Below are positions 48,763-59,678 of a DNA stretch of 64,000 nt, one piece after another. Position numbers and translations under genes: made by a program. The number at the start of each line of letters is the position of its first letter. Within the stretch, counting starts at the first letter, position 1. The stretch is from assembly GCF_000203815.1 (NCBI RefSeq), contig NW_004457723.1, forward strand, positions 1,426,001 to 1,490,000, written 5' to 3'. The notes below the pieces were generated by a model. The model was not told the origin of the DNA and did no database searches. It saw only the letters and a program-made list of their open reading frames with translations. This DNA comes from Cavenderia fasciculata. Taxonomy: Eukaryota; Evosea; Eumycetozoa; Acytosteliales; Cavenderiaceae.

Positions 48763-51700
48763 TTAGAAAATAGATAATAATATGAATGATACTACAAACA
48801 AGAGGAATGGTGTGGTGATGGATGAAGATGATACAACGCATGAATCAGTTGATGGTGCAGTCTTTGATGTGGCTGAGAATATTGGATCGATTTCAACAAA
48901 ATCTGCAAATGATGGAACTTGTATGCCAATGTATTGGATACCTGCTGTTGATTGGGTTGATGAATCGACTGATGTGATTGCTTGAATGGATGTTACCATT
49001 GCATTGGTGTCATCGATATCGGCACGGTTGCTGAATGATGCCATCATTGTACCGACTGGTGTGTCAATAGTATATGATTTGATGGTTGTTGATGATGATG
49101 TATCGTAGTGATATTTGGTGGTTTCATTGTCGCATTTGTATTCGATTTGTGATGGTGATTTGAATTGATAGATGATACGTAGTGATGAGTTGATCGATTC
49201 AAATGTGGAACTATCGATGGTCATAAAATGTTTGATAGAGTTGGATGGAATAACAAGATCATCACCAAGGTATGATTGAACAGATGCTGTTGAATGTTTG
49301 GTGACATAGAGTTGAATGTTGTGTGTGGTTGATGTTGAGTTGTAAACGGTTGTATTTCCATACTCATCATATACGTCCCATTTGGTGAGTGGAATAGTTT
49401 GAACGATAGTATTGTCTTGACGAACTTCTTGAATGTGTGAAAGTAGGAATTCCATAGAGTTGTTAAACATTGTGAATTTACCTCCTGACACTGATCCAGA
49501 GTCACCCGACACCAATGATTGACTGTATGTGATTGAACAATCAGCTCCACTGTATCCATTGTTGCATTGACATTGTCCAGAGCTGACACAGGTTCCATGT
49601 GATGAACATGAGTTCAAACATTGTAACAATGTGTATTTGAATACTCCTGCAAAGGTATGTTCATCTGAATTTGCAGAAATAATAGTGACATCCAAAGTTG
49701 AAGTTGCATTGTTGCCAGCATCACTATCAAATGTAAAAGTAATATGTTGTGCATCGACAACTACAACACCACCACATTGACTACCTCCGATGGTGACAGT
49801 AGATGGTGAATAGAATTCAGTACCAACGATGGTGACGACACTTGAGATGAGGTAGAAAGACGATGAAATCGATGTGAGAACTGGTGGATTACTGGTGTAA
49901 GTGGCTGTTATGTATGCATCGACAGAATCAATTGATAAATCAATATCAGATTCAAATTGACTTGCATCACCAAGAGTACATTTCAACTTGGTTCCATCAC
50001 TTCCATTGGCAACTGGTGAGGTACATTCTTCTCCTCCAATTTGAATAGAGATGGTTGTTGGAGTTGAAACCAATCTTGTAGTCCAAAGGTATTTACCAAC
50101 TAATTCAACAACACCTCCATATGGTGAGGTTGATGTGATAGAGGTGACAGATGCCTTGATGCTGAGTGGTTGAGTATTACTATCTTGACCGTCAACATTG
50201 ACTATAATATCTCCATTCTTTGATGGACCTGTCAATTTAGCAGACAGAGTTGTTGGGTTTACTAGAGTAGTTGCAATGATTTGATTGTTGATTGTTATCT
50301 TTGCAATATCAATTCCAAGATTGGTACCTGTGACTACTAAATCATCACTACTGCCTTGTTGAACAATACTGCTGATTAAAGGTGCAATGTATGAGAATTG
50401 GACTGGTGATGGTGATTGTGCTCCATCGATAAAAACACTAATATTATGATTGACACCAGAACCTTGAGGTGAAGTACAAATAATCATTGTTGGTGATGCA
50501 CCAGCATTGGTACATTGTTGATTGAGATCTTCAATGACTACTACTATATTGGTTGGTGATCGATCCAGTCTAGTTGAATATAAATATGATCCAACAATTG
50601 TCAACTGGTCACCGATTGTTTTAACTGGCTTTGAAACAGATGTAATGATAGGTTTGAAATTAAGTGGTACTGGATTGGAGACACGACCATCTACAAGCTT
50701 GGCAGTGATGAGTGCATTTCTCATTGTTGAAGTTGTAGGCATCACTATGAGGGTTTTGTTGACATAACTGTATGAAATGATTGGCACATTTCCAAGATAA
50801 ACTGATACACTTGTTTGTGAATCTCCAAAGTTCTTTCCAACAATAGATACTATTGAATTGTCGTTAGCAATGTTGACCGAAAAGATGACAGGTGCACCAT
50901 AGGCAAAGTTGATAGTATCTGATACCAACCCGACTTGAACCGTAACAGGAATATTAATTCCATTACCTGGTGGAGCTTGACAAGTGATATAACTCATATC
51001 TTGATCATCGGCAATCTTTACGACATTGGTACATGGAGTATCACCTGGGAACATGACTGTGATTGGAACGGTTGATCTAAAAGCATCGACATTGTTGAGA
51101 TATAAACCACCAATCTTGATTTCACCACCTTCTGCATCAGCTGATGTGATTGATTTGAGAATTGGTCCAATTTGGTTGGGATATGAAGATGAAGATTGAC
51201 CAGAGACATTGACCATCACGAAACCATTGAGTACAAACTTTGGTAGAGTTGCAGTGATTAAAGAGTCACTGACAACTACTTGTTCTAATTGAACATTTGG
51301 TTGATTAGCAAATATTATTTTAACATTTCCACTGACCACTCCAAATGAAGTACCAGAGATGGAGATTGTTTGGGTGTAGTGATTGGCAACTGATTGTTGA
51401 GAAATACCAGTAATGGTTGGAGCTGGATACGAGAATAACAAGGTAGCACTTTGACCATCGTTTGTTAATACCAATGTATGATTTACTCCAGTACCAGCTG
51501 GTAGTGGGAATGTTAACGTGGTACCTTGCATTGAAATTTGTGATGTGATTAAAGAATCACCATCAATTTGGATAGAACTACTTGTAGGAGTTTGATTAGC
51601 TCTCATTCCTGTAAAGTATTTACCTGTCAATGTTGTAGTTGATCCAATTGTTTTAACACCAGATATACCAGTGATCAATGGGGTGACAGAGAATTGAATA

Positions 51701-53606
51701 ATATTTGAAAATTGACCAAATGAAGTAAGATTGAATGGAGCATTGGTAACTGTATCCGAAACTGTAAATATGACGGTTGTATCACTGACAGATTGAAGAG
51801 TACCAAATAATAATACAATCTTTGATGTTAATGTACCAAAGTTTTTACCAACAACAGTAACAGTTCCATCGGTTGTATTTTGGGTCAGAGACTGTGAAGT
51901 AATGATTGGTGGTGGGAAAGTGACAACTAATACAGTTTGTTTCGTTCCAATATAAACAGACAAGACAGCTTGTCCACCTAGTCCACTTGGATATTGACAT
52001 GTTAAAGTGGCTCCTTTGGCAACTGTGTTGGTGCATGCCAAGTTGGCCAACAATACAGTTACAGCAACTTGGGTTCCTTGGTAATCTACACTATTTAAAT
52101 AGAGACCACTAACAGTAAGGATACCACCAGTTAGCGAGAGAGGAGAGACTGTAAAGAGGACAGGTGCCAAAACAAATGGGAAATTGGATGCAGCCATTTG
52201 ATTACCGACTTGAATATTCAAAACTCCATTCTTGAGCTCTGCAAGAGCACTAAAAGTTACTCCTCCAGTGATGAATGCAGTTGGTAGGATCAATTGACTG
52301 TTGGTCATGACTACAATGTCTGACAGATCACTACCAAAGTTTTCACCAATGATTGAAATGGTAGAACCTGTTCCTTGGATGACTGCAGTGATGGTTGGAG
52401 CAGCATAACTGAATAGGAATGTTTCAGATACTATTCCATCGGCGGTGATGGTCAATGAAAGGTTGGCACCAACACCAGCAGGTGCAATCACACCTAAAAA
52501 GGAAGATACCTGGTTGTAAGACGATGAACTAAGGGTTGCTGGTTTCGAGTTGAATAATACAGTCAAATCGGTAGTGGTACCATTAGCACGATTAATTGAA
52601 AGGTAACGTCCAGAAATAGTTAACAATCCACCAGCTACGGGAACGATTGGTACAGAGGTAATAGCTGGTTTGAAATGGATTGGATATCCTGGTGCAATTG
52701 ATTGAAGACCGTCAACTCTAACTTGAATGAATCCATTGGCAGATTGTGGTGATGCATTGGTGATGATTCTAGTATCGGTGAATGAAACAACCGTAGTTTC
52801 AAATGCAGCTACATCAGTGGTGATTAGATCTTTGTTGGGACCGAAATTAGCACCTTGAATAGTTAGACTGAAATCAGTTTCACTTTGTATGATCGATGTG
52901 ATCAGTGGTGCAGCATAGGAATAGGAGAACACGTTACTAGCTATATTGTTCATATAGACAGTTGCTGTTTTAGTTCCAGTTCCTGGAGGTGCTTGACACA
53001 CCATATAAGTGTAGGTGGCATCGATCGATGTTGAGAGTACTGGACACAAGGTAGAGGATCCGATGATAACCTTTGGTGTGAGTGGAGTACCGAGACTGTC
53101 AAATGCATACAACGAAGTACCTCTAATAGTTATATTAGCACCACCAGTAGTACCAACCGGTGTCATTTGATCGATAAATGGAGAATATGATATAGTCCAA
53201 GGTTGAGTAAACACACCATTGACAGATACTCTAAATGGCCCATTCAATATATTAACAGACCACATAAAGATTGCAAGTGTCGGTGATAAATACGATGGAG
53301 TGATAGCTGTAAAGGTTCCAAGTGGATAGGTAGGTGCTACAAACAATACACTACTCACTACATTCCCAAAATTGGATCCAGACACTATAATTGTGTATTG
53401 ATCTGGTGATGCACTAGTTATAGTAGGTGACTTTTATATATATATAGATAAATAACAATGATGATGGATACATTTATATAAAATGAATTAATATAAATAT
53501 ACATGTGTCTTTTAGATATCAAATAAAATGTATTTCATACTTGAGCAAAAACCAAATTTATGTAGGACAGAAAAAGAACCGCCAAAAATATCTTGTTGAT
53601 CTTCAT
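48763..53606 (-). CDS. IPT-array surface protein, copy C (intact)
   Basis: Two exons on the minus strand, 53606-53541 (signal peptide MKINKIF ... INLVFAQ) and 53430-48763, give 1577 residues without interruption. Fifteen IPT/TIG repeats alternate between an I-G-NFG type and a GG-ITI-G-YL type carrying a conserved Cys pair. One EGF repeat (about 1292-1320) and the ComC-type domain (about 1325-1540) follow. The C-terminus (SSSITTPFLLFVVSFILLSIF) is a GPI-attachment type signal with no charged tail. There are many NXS/T sites. It is the inverted third copy of the pair at 14.8-24.3 kb and the only one with an unbroken frame. Large IPT/E-set ectodomains in Dictyostelium include the Tgr recognition proteins; a similar self-recognition or adhesion role is plausible but unproven. 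Confidence 0.92.
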
Positions 53607-53951
53607 AATTATTATTATTTTAATTTATCCAACAAGTACTATTTGTTGTTGTACCTGTAAGATAGAGATAAAAATAATTATTTAGATTTAAATTTGACAA
53701 GTAACAGCCCTTGTAACAATATTCTTTTGCTACAGAGATTAATCAGGTGATTAAAACGCAAGTAATACGAAACCCACCAATGAGTTCACCAAATGTGGAC
53801 AAATCGGCGAACAAAAGATCCTTCCTTGAAATGTGGAAAAAGTCGTTTCGATTTTGGTACAAATCAAAAAAAGTCGAGAGATAAATAAATTGGATTGACA
53901 AAAATAGATATTGAGTTTGGTTGGGATTTAATTAATTAAATTATTTCTTTT
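53607..53951. other. Upstream region of IPT copy C
   Basis: It lies between copy C and the upstream hydrolase-like gene on the same strand. It contains the block conserved with the upstream region of copy B (53770-53855). Otherwise AT-rich, no gene. Confidence 0.7.
53836..53855 (-). promoter_or_regulatory. 20-bp element shared with IPT copy B upstream region
   Basis: Reverse complement of 19212-19231, identical over 20 bases, at a similar distance (about 230 bp) from the start codon of its gene. On the gene side the match continues, with small indels, for about 80 bp. Confidence 0.5.
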
Positions 53952-56016
53952 TTAGAATACATAAATAAATAAAATGATCATTAATAATAATAATGATAAA
54001 GATGAAGATGATGATAAGATCTTGGTACCAGTTGATGGTGTTACACCTTTGGTAGTTGAATCATCTGATGTGGAGGTTGTTGGTGAAGAGGTTGCAGTTG
54101 ATGAGGAGGTAGTGGTGGTGGGAGTACCTGTTGTTGAAGTAGTAGTGGTGGAACTACCAGTTGTAGTTGATTGTGAAGATTTAATGACACGAACAAAAAG
54201 AATTTCAATTGGAGCAGAACCAGTCTTGACAATGGTGAAATCAGAATTGGATACTTGTTGATTGGAAAAGTTGGCGGTTGAGATGTTGAATGTAACTGTA
54301 AAGTTACCACCAGTAGTACCAACATTGACAGTATCTGTACTGACTTTGGTCGATCCATCAGAGTTGTATTCTAGTTTCCAGGAGGATGCAACCTTGTCCA
54401 TGTAGGTCACCTTGATTTGCAAGTTGGTTTGAGCACCATACATAAAGGAATCGTCGAGATAGAATAACATTGATGTGCTTGTGATTCTACCTTCGAACGA
54501 CTTGCCATTGGCAGCATCAGCCACACCAGTGTAGGTAGTTGTACCATTGGTCGTAGTGTACCCAGGTTGATCTAGTTGAACTAGGAATCTCTCGTAATTG
54601 TTGACCCATGGACGTGAAGGCCACACCAAGTCATTTCGATCCACCCAATAAGTATCTTGAGCCGATCGAAGAGACACCCAAGCATCAAAGGCATCTGATT
54701 GTTTACGACCCAATGATAAACGAACCCAAGTGTAAAACGATGAATACGGTACGAGATAACTGGCAGTTTTGACGACATACAACCAATTTACATTCATTTG
54801 GAGTGCTTTTAGATTAGACATTTTAACTGCATAGTATAGTGTGTTTTTAGGTACATTGTATCCACATTCATCATAACACTCATTCTCTGTTGCAATGACA
54901 CGGTTTGGATTCTGTAGTAATGGCCATGACCAATTAGTCACCAAATGTCCATTACTTTTATCAATCACAGTACCGTAGGCAGGTATATCTGATAAATGGA
55001 AATTAAACAACTCTGTAATACCAGTTCTAATTCCCATCCCTTTTGCAACTGCATCACGTGCAAAGAAATCTTTCTTTGGTGTTGTCCATTTATCTAAAAA
55101 GATTATAAAAAGCACAAAAGTAAGTATCTTTCAATCAATTATTAATGTGTTATTATTATTCTTTTGTTTGTTTTTAAACACGTACCAATATCAAATGGAT
55201 AATCTTCACCTGTAAATACAAGTTTATAAGCATAATCATCGTTTGGATCAGAGTTTTCACCATTAAAGATATTTACCAAATCTTGCATTCCTTGTTGGAA
55301 CCAACTGTTAAACATATCAAATGTAAAGGATGTATTTACATTATTGATATAGTTTCCAATCTCTGTGAAATCAAATTCACACCAATTGAATCCACCTGGA
55401 ACATAGATGAATTTTAGTCTAGGGTCTGCTCTCATACCCTTTTCTAAAAATATATATCTATACATCTTTTTCATCTCTCCCCAAACACATGGATTCCAAA
55501 TTGGTAAATGATCCTAAAATAATTAAATAAATAAGAATAAATTAATAAATTAGAATAAAATAAAAAAGATAATTCTATTTCTATTATTTGTTTTGTTTTG
55601 TTACATACATGACCATCATAATCTTTACCAATTGAAGTAACATTGCAAATAGATTGGATGTTTGATGGAGCCCAGTCAACACCAGTTGTCCATATTCTCA
55701 TCCAAAAGGGATTAGTTGTTGCATTTTGAGTTGCAAAGGTAGCAAAGTCCATCTCCAAGATGGTAGTGGTCGTATTGAATTGATAGACACCGACAGTTGG
55801 ATTGATCTGTCTCCAAGACACATCAAATACACCTAGACCAATATTGACAGATGTATCTCTACTCTCTGAAAAGAGACCAGAGTTTGTTAAAGGTGTTACA
55901 TGAGATGGCACATACCAATCATCACCTGCAATCTTATCATATGCACCCAAGCAAACATGTAAATGTAAACAACCAACTAAAATAAACAATAAAGTTTGAT
56001 TTAATTGTTTCTTCAT
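53952..56016 (-). CDS. Secreted GPI-type glycoside-hydrolase-like protein
   Basis: Three exons on the minus strand, 56016-55609, 55513-55186 and 55093-53952, give 625 residues. A signal peptide (about 1-25) is followed by a region resembling a TIM-barrel glycoside hydrolase: GLGVFDVSWRQINPTVGVYQFN near the start (compare the W-x-I-x-P-x-x-G-x-Y/F-x-F pattern of such enzymes), FWMRIWTTGVDWAP, and conserved Trp/Glu positions such as GFNWCEFDF and FTGEDYPFDI. The C-terminal third is beta-rich (about 430-560), followed by a Ser/Thr/Pro-rich stem and a hydrophobic GPI-type tail (SSLSLLLLMIILFIYVF). I cannot assign the clan or catalytic pair with certainty, so the enzyme role is inference. The Thr-rich stem is coded by low-complexity DNA. 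Confidence 0.75.
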
Positions 56017-56643
56017 ATCTCTCTATATATTATTTATATAAATAAATATAAATAATTAAAGTAAGTAAACAATGAGTGTTTAAATATATATGTACTGTTT
56101 TGTTGTCTTCTCAAGATATTCAAACCTCCATGAGGAGAAAGAAGATCTTTAAAAAAATCAAAAAATCTTGTTTTCTAATCTTATTTTCATTGAACAGTGA
56201 GGAAGATGATTGGTTGGGTTTGTCTTAAACCACCATTAATGAGGGTTACAACAGACATACAATATAGTGTTGTTTGTTGAACTGCAACAACATTATATTA
56301 GGAAAGTATGTCCTTTCCAATCTCTATCGTCGTCTTCTTGTTATTATTCGAAGCGTACACGTAATATCGATGTTGTTGTTGTTGAACTTCTTACCAAATA
56401 ATAATAGTACACATATACAAAGTAGTATTATACACCTTCTGGTTTGTGGATAGATAGATGCTCTACTTGAAGAAAGAATGAATGAATGAATAAATATATG
56501 ATTGGCTCATGTTAAGACATCTGTGATATTAATAAAAAATAAATAAAAATAATAAAACTTTATATTTGTTGGACGAAGAGGTAACTTGCAGATTAGTATT
56601 GAGTTCATTGTAAATTTAATAAATAAACGAATACACATACAAT
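56017..56643. other. Divergent intergenic region
   Basis: Spacer between two genes transcribed away from each other. AT-rich with GAAT repeats near 56475-56490; no gene or RNA recognised. Confidence 0.5.
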
Positions 56644-57638
56644 ATGTCGCTATCAAATAGAATCATACATTCTGTTTTCAAACCATCATCATCATTAACC
56701 TCTCATTTGAGATTAATCAATCAGAGTAATAATAGTAATAGCAAATATATAATAACATCATCATCATCGTCTCTTAAAAGTAGCAGTAGTAGTTATAATG
56801 ACAACAATCCTTTCTCTTTCGTGTTTGGGTGTAGCAGGAGTATTACGACCAATACTAATACCAATACAAAAATGAACAACCCTAACAACATATATATATC
56901 ATCAACATCATCAATATTAACAAACAATAATAATAATAATAACTATACTCACAAAAGATTATATCATTCAAACAATACATTGTACAGCGATCAACATACA
57001 CCAAAGAAAGGAAGTTTTAGAATCACGGTAGAATCAAAAGATGAGGCTCGATCTTTATACCTCAGTTATGTTGCAATGACTGGTATTACAATTGCCGTTG
57101 CGATGCTTGCCTATAAAACGTATCAAGATAAACGTAGGTTAACCAAATCAAACTATAATAATTGAAATCAATGGTGGTAGATATAATGATGATAAGATAA
57201 GATAGGATAAGATCGGAATGGAATCTCACTCTCTAGATCACAATAAAACCGCCTTATAGTGGTAAAAGTAACCCCAAAAGGATCTCTCTCTGTCTTCATT
57301 ATGGAGTGGGGGTTGTCATGATCAAGAAGAAAGAGATTCGACTCGAGATTAATCAACCATCAATCATTTATCTTATCTATACAACTAGAGATATATAACC
57401 AACCAACTCCATATAGAGACATCGAACACGACACCAACAACAACAACTTACACTTACACTTCTTTTTTTTTTAGAGAGTTCCGATGCACTGGTCGATTAT
57501 ATGGAAAATTTGGATCAAGAAGAATACGAAAGACTCGTCAAGTTCTTTGGTGAACATATCAAGGGTGACAGGGAAAAGTTACCATTATTAAAAGAGTATG
57601 TTGAAAATATTCGCAAGAATAGAAAAAGGATAGAATAA
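56644..57638 (+). CDS. Small Ser/Asn-rich single-TM protein, probably mitochondrial
   Basis: Two exons, 56644-57133 and 57475-57638, give 217 residues. The N-terminus (MSLSNRIIHSVFKPSSS, Arg/Ser-rich, few acids) looks like a mitochondrial presequence and is followed by Ser and Asn runs. A TM helix (about 142-160, YLSYVAMTGITIAVAMLAY) precedes a short basic stretch. Exon 2 encodes a charged helical tail (DYMENLDQEEYERLVKFFGEHIKG). Splicing is supported by an in-phase GTAGGT donor and a TTTTTTTTTTAG acceptor. Without it the first frame ends at 57165 and the well-formed second block would be orphaned. The 341-nt intron is several times longer than the others in this window. The family is unknown. 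Confidence 0.65.
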
Positions 57639-57930
57639 TAGATCTATAGATGGATCGGATTGGATTGAATTGAATTGAATGTGGTGTGGAATGGTGAATG
57701 GATGTACGGATGAACCGAACTATTTTTGAATGGATTTTGGCTATCAATGGATAATAGTAGTAGACAGACAAACAAACAAACAGACAGACAGATCCTGATC
57801 CATAAATAAACACGCTTAATGATGTTGCTGGTATAGCAATGAACCAACAACAACAAACAAAAGAATGAAGATCGGAGAGATTTTAATGTTGATTACTTGT
57901 GATATAAATAGAATAATCAATCAAACACCA

Positions 57931-57990
<60 letters not shown>

Positions 57991-59007
57991 CCACTCACAC
58001 TCTCTCTATCTCCTCTTCCCCCCCTCTCTCTTCCTATTCACTACTTTCTATGATGTGTGTTTCAATCAATCAATCAATTTTTATTCAGCAGTCCCTTCAA
58101 TCAAACAATCAAGCAAAAAAAGAGAGAGTAGGAGGTTTTGAGTCATTTAAAGAAAAAAGGGAACAACAACAACAAAGAGTCCTTTATAATTAGTTTTCTG
58201 TTTTAGTTGTTGTTCATTCATTCAATCGACAATCTAGATTAATCAATAAATCGCGGGGCAGCGCCCGAAAACAAATAATTTCACAACAACAGGCATTCTT
58301 GCAATTTAATTTAAATCGAAAGAATTTCAACTTAACTTTAAAGGCGTCGTCACACACATCACGCATCCTTTCACAACTATTCATATCATAGTATAGAAAT
58401 AAATTTTACAGCAAGCAGAAGAAGAAAAGAGTAAGAGTATTTTGAAAGAAATTATAATTAATGTAAGTTTGTAAAAAAAAAAATAAACATCCCTTTTTTT
58501 TTTTAAAGAGGTTTGTGTTGCGAGAGGGAGTAATATTACTTTCACTATCACCAACACATAAATACATATAATAATAATAATAATAATAATAATAGCGCGG
58601 TTATTAATAGCATTCAGAGTTGCAGTATAGTAGTCATATATATATATCTCTCTACATTTAAATAATAATAATAATAATCATATTCATCATTCATAAACAT
58701 ATATCGATCGCAATAGTCGTTTAAATCAAATATTATACTTATCATCATAAATATATAAATATATATATCTATCATTTAGTTTAATTTACAATACTAGGAA
58801 AGAGATAGATAGATAGAGAGTTGTTGAGTAAAGGAAAGAGTCGGAGGAGGAACAACCAAGTAGGTAGAGTTGGTCTACTTTGTTGCTGCTTCTTCTGACA
58901 AAAGAAGAGAGAGAGAGAGAGAGAGAAAGTAGATAGATAAGATAGATAGAGAAGATAGATAGACGGACGAGATCGATCGATCAATTGATTGATACGGAAA
59001 GAGAGAG
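57639..59007. other. 1.4-kb intergenic region with microsatellites
   Basis: No gene is supported. It holds an (AAT)n tract at 57931-57989, GACAGACA and TTGAATTGAAT short repeats (57660-57780), and AAT/ATA repeats (58566-58720). A GAGA/GATA-rich leader (58800-59005) immediately precedes the phosphatase start. A small GC-rich spot (58251-58266) has no wider structure. Confidence 0.5.
57931..57989 (+). repeat. (AAT)n microsatellite
   Basis: About twenty perfect AAT units in intergenic DNA. The short open frame reading them as poly-Asn has no other support. Confidence 0.95.
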
Positions 59008-59611
59008 ATGGGTAACTTGATAGGAGTGAGTAGAAATCCTCCAAGTTTAACAGAGTTACTTTTGTTACACGATCTGCGAGTATCGACGTCTCCCAAGGCG
59101 TTCACGACAACAACGACAACGACAACTACGACTACGACGACAACCACGACGAGTAGTAGCAGCAGTAGCAGCTCATCTTCATCGAGTTGTAGTAGTAGCA
59201 GTAGCAGTAGCAAGCAACAGGCATCATCGTCATCGTCATCCCCTTCATCATCGTCATCGTCACCGGCATCATCCAATATTACGTCATCGGCATCATCTCC
59301 AGATACACAGAACCATCATCACCATCACCATTACTTTAAATCACAACAACCAACCGTCGAATTATTTGCCAGTTATCTCTTTATGTGGCGTGCACACGTT
59401 GATACCAGCGATCCACTATTTACACAGTTTGATATCGTCGACCTGCACACCTTTAAACAATTCAACAACAATGAATGTTATATAGTTTTACATGTTATCA
59501 ATAACAATGAAATTCAAAGACAACAACAACAAGGTATCCAACAACCACCGGTACAACCACAACCACAAACAGGAACAGGTTTATTTAATCAATTAAATAA
59601 TATTGTTTTTC

Positions 59612-59678
<67 letters not shown>

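Noticed and set aside
57865-58053. Poly-Asn open frame over the AAT repeat
   Set aside because: A microsatellite without flanking coding signal; the Asn run is the repeat itself.
58251-58266. GC-rich spot CGCGGGGCAGCGCCCG
   Set aside because: Only a 4-bp stem forms; no larger structure or repeat partner.
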